Shown: in pieces, positions 25,207-34,198 of the stretch
Numbering within the stretch: the stretch's first letter is position 1
Layout: each line of letters starts with the position of its first letter
From: Arthrobacter sp. ISL-72
Lineage (GTDB): Bacteria; Actinomycetota; Actinomycetes; Actinomycetales; Micrococcaceae
Assembly: GCF_018613755.1 (NCBI RefSeq)
Contig: NZ_JAGGPP010000004.1
Coordinates: forward strand, 372,001-436,000
Reading direction: 5' to 3'
DNA length: 64,000 bases
The notes under the pieces: generated by a model
What the model was told of the DNA's origin: nothing
Database searches by the model: none
What the model saw: only the letters and a program-made list of their open reading frames with translations
Translations under genes and position numbers: made by a program

Positions 25207-26181
25207 CTAGCGGGTGCTGCCGGCGAGGAGGCCGCGGCGGCGCAGGAGGCGCTTTTCGATGGGCGCGAAGACCAGCAGTTCGATCAGGATGCCGACCGCG
25301 AGGATGAGCAGGATCGCGGACATCACGACTGTCATGTCGGCGAGGTCGCGGCCCTGGTTGAGCATGGAGCCCAGGCCGAACCCGATGGTGCCGCCCACGG
25401 CGATGATTTCCGCGGCCATGAGGGAGCGCCAGGAGAACGCCCAGCCCTGCTTCAACCCGCTCAGGTAGCCGGGCAGGGCAGCGGGAAGGATGATCTGCAC
25501 GGCCATCTGCAGCCGGGACGCGCCCAGGACGGTGCCGACGCTGCGGTACTGCGGCGGGATCTGGTCCACGCCGGAGATCAGGCCGTTGATGATGGACGGG
25601 ATGGCGCCCATGAACACCACAAAGTACACGGTGGCGTCCGTGAGGCCGAACCAAATGATCGCCGCTGGCACCCAGGCCACGGAAGGCAGCACCTGCAGCC
25701 CGGAGATCAGCGGACCGAAAGCGCGGCGCAACGGAGCCACCTGTGCGAGCAGCAGTCCGATCGGGGTGGCGATGGCAACACTAATGAGGAAGCCCACCAG
25801 CCCGCGCTGCAGCGACGTCCAGACGGCTTCCTGCAGCGACCCCTCGGCCCACAGCGTGCCGAACTGGCCCAGCACATCGAGCGGCCCGGGCACCAGGTCC
25901 CGCCGCTTGAGGCCCAGCGACACGTAGAACTGCCATGCCAGGATCAGGACCACGAGCGCCGCGACCGGGAGCAGGATGCGGCTCCAGTCGATGCGCACCG
26001 CCCGGGCTGCGTCGGACTGCAGGGAATCAAGGCCGGATTCGAGCTCGCGAAGGTCTTCGTTGCCGGTGGAGGAACGCGTCAGGGCGGCGTGGACCTTCTC
26101 AGCGGACGAAGCGTCGGACGAAGCGCCGGATGCTTCCCCGGGAGCGGGGGCTTCGGCAAGGGGGGTGGTGTTACTTGGCAT
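25207..26181 (-). CDS. ssuC: SsuC-type ABC transporter permease
   Basis: 324-residue permease of a taurine/alkanesulfonate-class importer. After an Ala/Pro-rich cytosolic start and one N-terminal helix (RILLPVAALVVLILAWQFYV), it has the family membrane domain with the EAA loop (GTVLGASRLQMAVQIILPAALPGYLSGLKQGWAFSW). The start codon at 26181 lies 11 bp inside the end of the ATPase gene, with GAGGAG upstream, so it is translationally coupled. Third gene of ssuABC. Which sulfonate, sulfate ester or other substrate is carried is inferred from its place among sulfur genes and the shared promoter site. Confidence 0.87.
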   Translation of the reverse strand: MPSNTTPLAEAPAPGEASGASSDASSAEKVHAALTRSSTGNEDLRELESGLDSLQSDAARAVRIDWSRILLPVAALVVLILAWQFYVSLGLKRRDLVPGPLDVLGQFGTLWAEGSLQEAVWTSLQRGLVGFLISVAIATPIGLLLAQVAPLRRAFGPLISGLQVLPSVAWVPAAIIWFGLTDATVYFVVFMGAIPSIINGLISGVDQIPPQYRSVGTVLGASRLQMAVQIILPAALPGYLSGLKQGWAFSWRSLMAAEIIAVGGTIGFGLGSMLNQGRDLADMTVVMSAILLILAVGILIELLVFAPIEKRLLRRRGLLAGSTR

Positions 26182-26896
26182 GGCGGCGGATCTCCTCTCG
26201 CAGCCGGGCAGTGATGACCCCGGTCAGCTGTCCGGCAAGTCCGGCGTCGGTTCGGTGTTCCTCGGTGACGTTCCATTCCTGGACCACGCGGCCGGGGCGG
26301 GAGGACAGCAGGAGCACCCGCTGGCCCAGCCGGACGGCTTCGCGGACGTTGTGCGTCACAAAAACGATGGTGCGTCCGGTTTCCTTCCAGATGCGTTCCA
26401 GTTCGTCGTGGAGGAGGTCGCGGGTGATGGCGTCAAGGGCGGCAAACGGCTCGTCCATCAGGAGCAGCTGCCGGTCCTGGGCCAGGGAACGCGCCAGGGA
26501 GACGCGCTGGCGCATGCCGCCGGAAAGTTCATGGGGGCGCTTGTCGCCGGCTCCGCCCAGGTGGACGAGGTCCAGGAGTTCGTTGGCCTTGGTCCGGCGG
26601 TCCGCCTTGCCCACGCCGCGCAGCTTCAGGGCGAGCTCGATGTTCTCCCTCGCCGTCAGCCACGGGAAGAGGGCGGCGTCCTGGAACATAAAGGCCGCGC
26701 CGTCGCTGGGAACCTCAAGGGCGCCCGACGTCGGGAGTTCCAGTCCCGCCATGATGTTCAGCAGGGTGGACTTGCCGCAGCCGGAGGCGCCAAGGAGGGC
26801 AACGAACTCGCCTTGGGCGATGTTGGCGTTGACGTCGTCCAGCACCGGGGCGCCGTCGCCGAAGCGTTTACCCAGGTTTTCCAGTACGACTGGCAT
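26171..26896 (-). CDS. ssuB: SsuB-type ABC transporter ATP-binding protein
   Basis: 241-residue ATPase powering the importer. Walker A GASGCGKSTLLN, Q-loop MFQDAALFPWLTARENI, signature LSGGMRQRVSLARSLA, Walker B LLLMDEPFAALD and switch histidine VFVTHNVREAV are all intact. AAGGACAGG precedes the ATG. It follows the substrate-binding protein gene by 55 bp. The closest named families are SsuB/TauB. Confidence 0.9.
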   Translation of the reverse strand: MPVVLENLGKRFGDGAPVLDDVNANIAQGEFVALLGASGCGKSTLLNIMAGLELPTSGALEVPSDGAAFMFQDAALFPWLTARENIELALKLRGVGKADRRTKANELLDLVHLGGAGDKRPHELSGGMRQRVSLARSLAQDRQLLLMDEPFAALDAITRDLLHDELERIWKETGRTIVFVTHNVREAVRLGQRVLLLSSRPGRVVQEWNVTEEHRTDAGLAGQLTGVITARLREEIRRHAK

Positions 26897-26951
26897 GGTC
26901 CTGTCCTTACGTTGATGGGGCTGGAAGTTGTGCTGCGGATGGTCGTGGGGA

Positions 26952-28109
26952 TTAGTCCCTGCCCAGGCCGGCCGCGGAGGCCGGGTCGCCGCCGGTTTCG
27001 CCGGTGATGCTGTTCAGTGCGGTGAGGTCGAAGATGCCGTTGATGTCCGCCTGCTTGGTGGTGCCGGCCTCCACGCCGTCCTGCAGCAGCTTCTTGTAGG
27101 TTCCGGCCAGCGGGTCCACGGTGAAGACGATGTTCTGCAGCGACCGGTCGATGACGTCGGCCGGCAGTGCGGCGCCGCCGTTTTCCTTCAGCGCGGCGTT
27201 CAGCACGCTGGCCTTTTCCGCGGCGGGGGTGTCGTTGAGCCATTTCACTGATTCAGCGTGGCCCTTGAGGAGTGCCTTGACCGTGTCCGGGTGCTCGGCG
27301 GCGAACTTCTTGTTCACGATCAGGATGGTGGTGGGGAACTCGCCCGGCTTGCCGGTCAGGGATCCGTCCCACAGGTCCTTCTCGTCCACCAGGACCTTCG
27401 CGCCGGCCTGCAAAACCAGCCGGGACGCCCACGGCTCGGGCAGCCACGCGCCGTCGAGCTTGCCGTCCTGGAACAGCTTCAGGGTCTGCGCATTCTCAGT
27501 CGGGTTGATGGCCACGTCGCCGCTGCCGTCAGTGCTGGTCTTGTAGCCCTGCCCCGCGAGCCAGGCCCGGAGCGCCACGTCCTGCGTGCCGCCCAGCTGC
27601 GGCGAGGCCAGGGTCTTGCCCTTCAAATCCGCCGCCGAAGCAATCCCGGGCTTCACCACCAGCTGCGCCCCGCCGGCCGCAGCGCCGGCGATGATGCTCA
27701 CGGACTCGCCCTGGCTCTTGACGAACGAGTTGATGGCCGGGTTCGGACCGATGTATGTCGCGTCGATCGCGCCGGCATTCAGCGCCTCGATCGCTGCGGG
27801 CCCGGCGTTGAACACCTGCGTGCTGAGCTTGGTTTCGCCCAAGTTCTTTGCGATGAAGCCCTGCTTGACTCCCACGAGGGCCGGGGCGTGCGTGACATTG
27901 CCGAAATAGCCCAGCTTCAACTCTGCGGCAGGGGTTGGTGCCGCTGCCTGGGCTTCGCTGTTGCGGGAAAGTGTTGACGCCACCACGGCACCGGCGGCAA
28001 TGAGCAGCACCAGGCCGAGGGCAACCAGAACCTCGACGGCGCGCCTGCGCTTCGGCTTGTTGCTCTCTCCTGCCACGATGCGGATCATTCGGGGCTGGGG
28101 ACTTGTCAT
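26952..28109 (-). CDS. ssuA: SsuA-type ABC transporter substrate-binding protein
   Basis: 385-residue periplasmic-type binding protein of the NrtA/SsuA/TauA family. A basic N-terminus and one hydrophobic helix (AVEVLVALGLVLLIAAGAVVAS, ~24-45) form a signal-anchor; there is no lipobox cysteine. The mature part begins ELKLGYFGNVTHAPALVGV, the typical SsuA strand, and includes GAIDATYIGPNPAINSF and GAWLPEPWASRL. It would capture sulfonates outside the membrane. No ribosome binding site precedes the ATG at 28109, but a complete promoter at leaderless distance does, with the same upstream site as cobA and sulfite reductase. Confidence 0.88.
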   Translation of the reverse strand: MTSPQPRMIRIVAGESNKPKRRRAVEVLVALGLVLLIAAGAVVASTLSRNSEAQAAAPTPAAELKLGYFGNVTHAPALVGVKQGFIAKNLGETKLSTQVFNAGPAAIEALNAGAIDATYIGPNPAINSFVKSQGESVSIIAGAAAGGAQLVVKPGIASAADLKGKTLASPQLGGTQDVALRAWLAGQGYKTSTDGSGDVAINPTENAQTLKLFQDGKLDGAWLPEPWASRLVLQAGAKVLVDEKDLWDGSLTGKPGEFPTTILIVNKKFAAEHPDTVKALLKGHAESVKWLNDTPAAEKASVLNAALKENGGAALPADVIDRSLQNIVFTVDPLAGTYKKLLQDGVEAGTTKQADINGIFDLTALNSITGETGGDPASAAGLGRD

Positions 28110-28167
28110 TGTTTCACCATAGGGAGTGTCACAAACGAGGTTCAACGACTCGGAAACCCGGGGTCAC
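28110..28167 (-). promoter_or_regulatory. ssuA promoter with shared sulfur-regulon site
   Basis: Reading toward ssuA: GTGACCCCGGGTTTCCGA (28167-28150), 4 nt, -35 TTGAAC (28145-28140), 18 nt, -10 TATGGT (28121-28116), 6 nt, ATG. The site differs at 2 of 18 positions from the sulfite reductase copy and all spacings are the same. Confidence 0.78.
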
Positions 28168-28336
28168 GCGCGTTCATGCAGCGTCATATTCGCGACACAC
28201 AGGGCAAGGCCATTCCCGGCGAGGCAAGAGAGCGGGCCCATTGCTGCGCTGGCGGCAGACTGCCATTCTTGCTGGATCGGCACCATCGGCACTATCGAGA
28301 CGAAGGAACGTCCGACACCAAGGAAAGGACCAGACG

Positions 28337-28663
28337 ATGCCGCTCTACCTGTCGAAGTTCAGCTACACACCTGAGACCTGGGCGAAACTGATCAACAACC
28401 CCGAGGACCGCAGGAAAGCCGCCCAGACCTACATCGAATCCGTCGGCGGCAAACTCCACGGCTTCTGGTACGCCTTCGGCTCGCATGACGGCTTTAATCT
28501 CTGGGAAGCACCCGACAACGTGTCCATGGCCGCTGTGGCCCTGGCCATCAGCGGAGGCGGCGCGCTGAGCTCCTTCGACACCACGGTGCTCCTGACCGTC
28601 GACGAAACAATGGAGGCCCTGCGCAAGGCCGAGCAGATCAAGTACCGGCGTCCGGGCACCTGA
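28337..28663 (+). CDS. GYD-domain protein
   Basis: 108-residue small soluble protein of the GYD family (ferredoxin-like alpha/beta fold). PLYLSKFSYTPETWAKLINNPEDR, then VGGKLHGFWYAFGSHDGF and DVTLLTVDETMEAL-like C-terminus fit it; the family's role is unknown. The ATG at 28337 has AAGGAAAGGA upstream, ruling out the longer in-frame extension. Divergent from ssuA, convergent with the RelA/SpoT-domain gene. Confidence 0.88.
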   Translation: MPLYLSKFSYTPETWAKLINNPEDRRKAAQTYIESVGGKLHGFWYAFGSHDGFNLWEAPDNVSMAAVALAISGGGALSSFDTTVLLTVDETMEALRKAEQIKYRRPGT

Positions 28664-28696
28664 CTTTCCAGACTCCCCCCGACTGCAGGCGGCCCG

Positions 28697-29704
28697 TCAG
28701 TCCTGCATGCGTTCCAGCCGGTACACCAGCTTCGACTCGCGTTTGGGGTCGTCCCCCAAGGACTTAGTGCGGGAGATGTAGCCGGTGCCCCAGGTCTTCA
28801 GCAGGAAGTCGTCGGCAATCCGCACGTGGCCCGCGGGGAACTTGTAGTCCATTTTCTTGGCCACGGCGGACCAGTCGGCGGCGCCGAAAAGCTCCTCGGC
28901 GTCGGCCACGGTCCGCACGCCGTTGGCGGCCAGCAGGTCCCCCAGCCAGCCGTACTGCCGGGCCTGGCTGCGGGGGTGATCCGAGAGCAGCCGGGCCAGC
29001 ATGTCCTGAAGGATGTCGCCGGTGAGCTCCGTGGCGGGGCTTGGCGCGAACTCGGCGGTGCTTTCGGCCTGGCGGCGTTTGACGATGTCGTTGATCGCCG
29101 AGAACTGGGCGTCGGCGAGTTCAATCAGCGTCGAGGCCATGGTGAACGCGCGGTCCACTTCCGCATTGGCCTCGGCGCCGCCCTTGTAGCGGATGTCGTG
29201 TTCGAAGGCGGCCCACGCATGCTGCAGCACGGTCCGGATCTGGACCTCGAACCGCTCCCCGATGAAGGTCTGGCAGCCCACGGGAACATTTTCGGCAGGG
29301 ACTTGGAGGATGAGGTGCCGGCCGGCGTAGCCGATCTGGCCGCTGCGCCGCTGGGAGCTGGTCTTGTCGTCGTCCTCGCGGCAGTGGAATTGCCCCTTCA
29401 GGGCCGTTGCCACGTCCGCGATGTCCGGTTCCAGGAACATGATGACGCGGACGCCGATGAGGTCGTCGAGCTGCTCGAGGCCGCGTTCATACTTGAACCT
29501 GCCGTCGGCCGTGAGCCGGTCCAGTTTTCCCTTCACGGAGCCGGGGTCCTTGACCCGGGCCTGGACGGTGTGGTGGTTCAGGCCGTCGTCCCGGAGCCTG
29601 GCGCGGATGGCGTGTCCGATGGCCACGGACGCCTGGTTCAGCCGGGGCAGCATCGCCGCGTAATGCTCCAGCGAGCTGGCAACAACTGCCTCATGATCTT
29701 GCAC
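28697..29704 (-). CDS. RelA/SpoT-domain nucleotidyltransferase (small alarmone synthetase-like)
   Basis: 335-residue protein lacking hydrolase, TGS and ACT domains. The synthetase fold spans ~40-200: KGKLDRLTADGRFKYERG, DDLIGVRVIMFLEPD, and the conserved FEVQIRTVLQHAWAAFEHDIRYK. The C-terminal ~130 residues are of unknown function. Such proteins can make (p)ppGpp/pGpp or, as in other RelA/SpoT-fold families, modify other targets. Starts with GTG at 29704 preceded by GAGGGGAAC. It lies downstream of RtcB on the same strand with 124 bp between. Product identity is not established. Confidence 0.85.
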   Translation of the reverse strand: MQDHEAVVASSLEHYAAMLPRLNQASVAIGHAIRARLRDDGLNHHTVQARVKDPGSVKGKLDRLTADGRFKYERGLEQLDDLIGVRVIMFLEPDIADVATALKGQFHCREDDDKTSSQRRSGQIGYAGRHLILQVPAENVPVGCQTFIGERFEVQIRTVLQHAWAAFEHDIRYKGGAEANAEVDRAFTMASTLIELADAQFSAINDIVKRRQAESTAEFAPSPATELTGDILQDMLARLLSDHPRSQARQYGWLGDLLAANGVRTVADAEELFGAADWSAVAKKMDYKFPAGHVRIADDFLLKTWGTGYISRTKSLGDDPKRESKLVYRLERMQD

Positions 29705-29828
29705 CGTTCCCCCTCAGACCACTGCAGGCCGTGTACCCAGCAGAGTATCCAAGCCTACGGGTTTCAGCCACTGCAACGCCTCACTGCAAGGCAGAAGGCC
29801 CTCGTCCCTCGGCCCTGCAGTGCCATGC

Positions 29829-30995
29829 TCAATCCCCCTTGACGTTGATCAGCTGCCGAAGGGTGTGACGGATCCTCACCAGGTCCTGCGCGTCGCGCAT
29901 CACGACGTCAATGGGCTTGTACGCCGCTGGAATCTCGTCAATAAAGGCCTCGGTAGCGCGGAATTCGATTCCGTCCATTGCCCTTTTCAGCTCGGCCAGG
30001 GAGAACGCCTTGCGCGCCGCTGTCCGCGAGTACTCGCGGCCCGCACCGTGCGGCGAGGAATTGAGTGACGCCGGGTTGCCCAGTCCCTCCACCACGTACG
30101 ACGCCGTCCCCATGGAACCTGGAATGAGTCCGGGATCGCCGTGCTCGGCTTTGATCGCCCCCTTCCGGGACACCCAGACCGACTTGCCGTAATGCGTCTC
30201 CTGCCGGGTGAAGTTGTGATGGCAGTTGATCCGCTCACGTTCCCGCACCGGCGCGCCCGCCCACTTGCCGAACTGGGTGCTGACACGCTCCATCATTTCT
30301 TCCCGGTTCAGGAGGGCGAAGTGCTGGGCCCAGCGCAGCTCCGCGATGTACCGGTCGAATTCGGGCGTGCCTTCCTCCAAGTGTGCAAGGTCCGGGTCGG
30401 GCAGCCGGATCTTCTTCTTTGCCGCCACATGCTGGGCGACGCCGATGTGATGCTGGGCGATCTTGTTGCCGACGCCGCGTGAGCCGGAATGCAGGAACAG
30501 CCAGACGGCATCGGTTTCGTCGGCACAGACCTCGATGAAGTGGTTGCCCGATCCCAGCGAGCCCAGCTGGAGTTCCCACTTCGCCACGTACTGCGCCGGG
30601 TTGAAGCCGGCTTTGGCTGCCAGCTGTCGCAGCTCCGCGATCCGCGGCTCGGCTGAGGCCGTGACGTTCCTGTTGTTGTGGCCCGCCGAGAGGGGAACGG
30701 CCCGTTCGATGGCCTCGCGCAGCCGTTTGCGGTCCTTCGGCAGGTCCTTCAGCGAATACTGCGTCCGTACCGCGATCATCCCGCAGCCGATGTCCACGCC
30801 CACGGCGGCAGGAATGACCGCGTGCAGGGTGGGAATCACGGAGCCCACGGTTGCGCCTTTGCCCAGGTGGGCGTCCGGCATCAGCGCCAGATGCGGATGT
30901 ATGAAGGGCAGCCGTGACGTTCTCAGGGCCTGCTCGCGAGTCTTGTCGTCCAGGATCGAGGCCCAGTTGAGCAGCTTGCTGTTGATGGTCTCCAC
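29829..30995 (-). CDS. rtcB: RtcB-type RNA ligase
   Basis: 388-residue GTP/Mn-dependent ligase joining RNA 2',3'-cyclic phosphate or 3'-phosphate ends to 5'-OH. Metal and active-site residues are visible: GVDIGCGM (Cys), LGSGNHFIEV (His), FLHSGSRGVGN (His) and SSPHGAGR with the histidine that is guanylylated. It is of the shorter bacterial type (~390 residues). The start is the GTG at 30995, with GGGAGG 6 nt upstream. There is no RtcA or RtcR beside it. It sits between cysN and the RelA/SpoT-domain gene, separated from cysN by a terminator, so it is probably its own transcript. Confidence 0.92.
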   Translation of the reverse strand: METINSKLLNWASILDDKTREQALRTSRLPFIHPHLALMPDAHLGKGATVGSVIPTLHAVIPAAVGVDIGCGMIAVRTQYSLKDLPKDRKRLREAIERAVPLSAGHNNRNVTASAEPRIAELRQLAAKAGFNPAQYVAKWELQLGSLGSGNHFIEVCADETDAVWLFLHSGSRGVGNKIAQHHIGVAQHVAAKKKIRLPDPDLAHLEEGTPEFDRYIAELRWAQHFALLNREEMMERVSTQFGKWAGAPVRERERINCHHNFTRQETHYGKSVWVSRKGAIKAEHGDPGLIPGSMGTASYVVEGLGNPASLNSSPHGAGREYSRTAARKAFSLAELKRAMDGIEFRATEAFIDEIPAAYKPIDVVMRDAQDLVRIRHTLRQLINVKGD

Positions 30996-31030
30996 GTTTC
31001 GCCTCCCACCGTTAAGAATACGAAACGACA

Positions 31031-31093
31031 AAACCGCGGCTTGTTCGCGAGCCCTGACCGTAAGGGTCCGGATCTGCGAACAAGCCGCGGTTT
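31031..31093 (-). terminator. Hairpin terminator after cysN
   Basis: Perfect 18-bp arms (31031-31048 / 31076-31093) with a 27-nt loop that itself contains CCCT..AGGG. It begins 8 bp beyond the cysN stop; on the minus strand the stem is followed by TTTTGTCGTTTCG. Confidence 0.82.
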
Positions 31094-31101
31094 CTCGGGA
31101 A

Positions 31102-32535
31102 CTAGATGCTGTAGCGCTCGTCCTCGTGGTCGCCGGGGTGGTCGTTGACCAGGCCGGCAGCCAGCGTGTTGCCGTCCAGCGGGTCGATCACCAGGAACCC
31201 GCCCGTGCGGCGGTGGTGCAGGTAGTTCTCGAGCGGCAGCGGGGCGGCGAGCCGGAGCTGCGCGTGGCCGATGTCGTTGAGCTCCAGGTTGGAGGCGCCC
31301 TCGAGCTTGAACGTGGCCAGGTCCAGCTTGCCGCTGACGCTGCGGACCAGGGCCTGCACGGTGCGGGTGCCGTGCTTGACCAGTACCTTGGCACCCTCGC
31401 GGAGCGGCTTCGGGGACAGCCAGCATAGTGCCGCATACAGGTCTGCGGAGGCTTCGCGGACGGTGCCGGCGGCGGCGATGGTGTCACCGCGGGCGACGTC
31501 GAACTCGTCGGCAAGGCGCAGGGCCACGGACTGCGGCGCGACGGCTTCCTCCAGCTCAGCACCGGCGAAGTCGATGCCCGTCACCGTGGTGGTGCGCGGG
31601 TCCTGGCCGGGGGTCAGCACGCTGACCTTGTCGCCCACCTTGACCGAACCTTCGGTGATTTGCCCGGCGTACGCGCGGTAGTCACGGTACTTTTCGACGT
31701 CGAGCCCGCCGGCGATAGCGTCCGGTGCCAGCGCGCCCTGCGGCCGGATGACCAGCTGCACGGGGAAGCGGAAGCTCTCCAGGTGGCTTTCGAGTTCGTC
31801 CGCAGCGGGCAGCGTCTCCAGCACCTCGAGCAGGGCGGGGCCGGTGTACCAGGGGGTGCGCTCCGAGCGCTCCACCACATTGTCGCCGTCGAGCGCGGAA
31901 ACCGGAACCACCAGCAGGTCCGCGATGCCATCGGAGCCGAGGCCGAGCTCACGCCCAACCTTCTGCACGTCCGCTTCGATCTCGCGGAACACGCTCTCGC
32001 TGAAGTCCACCAGGTCGATCTTGTTCACGGCCACGATCACGTGCGCCACGCGCAGCAGCTGCAGCACGGACAGGTGCCGGCGGGTCTGCTCCAGGACACC
32101 CTTGCGGGCGTCAATGAGTACGACGACGGCGTCCGCGGTGGATGCGCCGGTCACGGTGTTCTTGGTGTACTGCACGTGCCCGGGGCAGTCGGCCAGGATG
32201 AAGCTGCGGCGGTCCGTGGCGAAGTAGCGGTAGGCGACGTCGATGGTGATGCCCTGCTCACGCTCGGCGCGCAGGCCGTCGGTCAGGAGGGCCAGGTCGA
32301 TCGCTTGTACACCGGCTGCGCCGGGTCCTCCGAAACCGCGGTCCGCAGAGGTGCGGGCAACAGCGTCAAGCTGGTCGGCGAGGATGGCCTTGGAGTCGTG
32401 CAGGAGGCGGCCCACCAACGTGGACTTGCCGTCGTCGACCGATCCGGCGGTCGCGAAGCGGAACAAGGAGGCGGACGCTAGCGGGGCCTCGTCAAGAAGG
32501 GCAGCCGCGCGGGCTGTATCGATTTCGGTGCTCAT
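31102..32535 (-). CDS. cysN: Sulfate adenylyltransferase large (GTPase) subunit
   Basis: 477-residue GTPase that drives ATP sulfurylase with CysD. G1 is AGSVDDGKSTLVGRL, G3 DCPGH, G4 NKIDLVD; EF-Tu-like domains II and III follow. No C-terminal APS kinase (CysC) domain is present, agreeing with the APS-type reductase upstream. Start and cysD stop share one base, so the subunits are translationally coupled. Last gene of the sulfite reductase-cysH-cysD-cysN operon, followed by a terminator. Confidence 0.95.
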   Translation of the reverse strand: MSTEIDTARAAALLDEAPLASASLFRFATAGSVDDGKSTLVGRLLHDSKAILADQLDAVARTSADRGFGGPGAAGVQAIDLALLTDGLRAEREQGITIDVAYRYFATDRRSFILADCPGHVQYTKNTVTGASTADAVVVLIDARKGVLEQTRRHLSVLQLLRVAHVIVAVNKIDLVDFSESVFREIEADVQKVGRELGLGSDGIADLLVVPVSALDGDNVVERSERTPWYTGPALLEVLETLPAADELESHLESFRFPVQLVIRPQGALAPDAIAGGLDVEKYRDYRAYAGQITEGSVKVGDKVSVLTPGQDPRTTTVTGIDFAGAELEEAVAPQSVALRLADEFDVARGDTIAAAGTVREASADLYAALCWLSPKPLREGAKVLVKHGTRTVQALVRSVSGKLDLATFKLEGASNLELNDIGHAQLRLAAPLPLENYLHHRRTGGFLVIDPLDGNTLAAGLVNDHPGDHEDERYSI

Positions 32536-33482
32536 TAGAAATAGCCATCCTTCTTGCGGTCTTCCATGGCGGCCTCGGAAATGCGGTCATCCGCACGGGT
32601 TGCGCCACGTTCGGTGATGGTGGAGGCGGCAACTTCGATGACGACGTCGCGCACCGTGGCGGCGGCCGATTCGACGGCGCCGGTGCAGGACATGTCACCG
32701 ACAGTCCGGTAGCGGACGGTCTTGGTGATGACTTTCTCGTGCGGCAGCGGCTGGGACACTTCGCCCACTGCGCGCCACATGCCGTCGCGGGCAAAGACCT
32801 CGCGGTCGTGGGCGTAGTACAGGCCCGGCAGCTCGATGTTTTCGCGCTCGATGTAGCGCCAGACGTCCAGCTCGGTCCAGTTGCTGATGGGGAACGCACG
32901 GACGTGCTGGCCCACGGTGTGGCGGCCGTTGTACAGGTTCCACAGCTCGGGGCGCTGGTTGCGCGGGTCCCACTGGCCGAACTCGTCACGGAGGCTCAGG
33001 ATGCGCTCCTTGGCGCGGGCCTTGTCCTCGTCGCGGCGGCCGCCGCCGAAGACGGCGTCGAACTTGTTGCGCTGGATCGCGTCCAGCAGCGGGACGGTCT
33101 GCAGCGGGTTGCGGGTGCCGTCGGCACGCTCGGCCAGTTCGCCGCTGTCGATGAACTCCTGCACGGAGCCCACCACCAGCTTCAGGCCGAGGCGCTCAAC
33201 GGTGCGGTCGCGGAAGTCGATGACCTCGGGGAAGTTGTGGCCGGTGTCCACGTGCAGCACGGGGAAGGGTACCTTGCCCGGCCAGAAGGCCTTGGTGGCC
33301 AGGTGCAGCATCACCACGGAATCCTTGCCGCCGGAGAACAGCAGCGCGGGCTTCTCGAACTCGGCCACCACCTCGCGGATGATGTGGATTGCCTCGGATT
33401 CGAGCGTGTCCAGGCTGGAGAGGCGCGTGGAAACAGCAGCGTCGGTCACCTGGGTGGGCTCCTCAGTTAGGAAAGTGCTCAT
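32535..33482 (-). CDS. cysD: Sulfate adenylyltransferase small subunit
   Basis: 315-residue catalytic subunit of ATP sulfurylase, forming APS from sulfate and ATP. The PP-loop SGGKDSVVMLHLA is at ~48-60, with the downstream FGGGRRDEDKARAKERI and FPISNWTELDVWRYI motifs intact. The ATG at 33482 overlaps the cysH stop by 4 bp (ATGA). Length matches CysD. Confidence 0.95.
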   Translation of the reverse strand: MSTFLTEEPTQVTDAAVSTRLSSLDTLESEAIHIIREVVAEFEKPALLFSGGKDSVVMLHLATKAFWPGKVPFPVLHVDTGHNFPEVIDFRDRTVERLGLKLVVGSVQEFIDSGELAERADGTRNPLQTVPLLDAIQRNKFDAVFGGGRRDEDKARAKERILSLRDEFGQWDPRNQRPELWNLYNGRHTVGQHVRAFPISNWTELDVWRYIERENIELPGLYYAHDREVFARDGMWRAVGEVSQPLPHEKVITKTVRYRTVGDMSCTGAVESAAATVRDVVIEVAASTITERGATRADDRISEAAMEDRKKDGYF

Positions 33483-34198
33483 ACGTGTAGTCCGCATTCT
33501 GTCTTGTCGGATCCTGCCCAGCGGCCGGCGCGGGGGTCATCGCCGGGCGCTACCTTGCGGGTGCAGGGCTGGCAGCCAATGGACGGGTAGCCCTGTGAAA
33601 GCAGCGGGTTGACGGGAAGTAGGTTGTCGTCGGAGTACTGCACCAGCTGGTCGAAACTCCAGGCCGCCACCGGGTTGACCTTGACCAGGCCGTTGGCTTC
33701 GTCCCAGGTGATCAGCGGGGTGTTGGTGCGGGTGGGGGCTTCGTCGCGGCGCACGCCGGTGAACCACAGTTCGTAGCCGGCCAGGGTGCGGCGCAGCGGG
33801 GCCACCTTGCGGAGGGCGCAGCACTGGGCGGCGTCGCGGGCAAAGAGGTCCTTGCCGAGCAGCCGGTCCTGCTGTTCCACGGTGTTCTCGGGGAGGACGT
33901 CCACCACGTTGACGCGGAGGTTTGCGGCCACCTCGTCGCGCGTGGCGTAGGTCTCCGGGAAGTGGTAGCCGGTCTCCAGGAAGAGCACGTCGACGCCGGG
34001 GAGCTGGTCCGCGACGAGCGCCGGCAGGACGGCGTCGGCCATGGAGCAGGCCACGGCCACGGCGGGCAGTTCGAAGTTGCGGACCACCCAGGCGATGACG
34101 TCGCGGGCAGGGGCGTCCCAGCCGAGCTCGGCGGCGCCGGCTTCGGCCAGTGCCTTGAGCTCCTCGTGGGAGCGGAGTTTTGCTTCAACATCGGTCAC
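33479..34198 (-). CDS. cysH: Assimilatory APS reductase (4Fe-4S type)
   Basis: 239-residue reductase of the CysH family. Cysteine pairs CCALRKV (~130) and GCQPC (~215), as in iron-sulfur APS reductases, are present, plus the redox-active C-terminal ECGLH. The PAPS-only enzymes lack the paired cysteines, so APS is the likely substrate and no APS kinase is needed. The N-terminal substrate loop ACSMADAVLPAL replaces the usual SFGxED form. GTG start at 34198 with AGGAGG 7 nt upstream, overlapping the sulfite reductase stop by 4 bp. Confidence 0.92.
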   Translation of the reverse strand: MTDVEAKLRSHEELKALAEAGAAELGWDAPARDVIAWVVRNFELPAVAVACSMADAVLPALVADQLPGVDVLFLETGYHFPETYATRDEVAANLRVNVVDVLPENTVEQQDRLLGKDLFARDAAQCCALRKVAPLRRTLAGYELWFTGVRRDEAPTRTNTPLITWDEANGLVKVNPVAAWSFDQLVQYSDDNLLPVNPLLSQGYPSIGCQPCTRKVAPGDDPRAGRWAGSDKTECGLHV

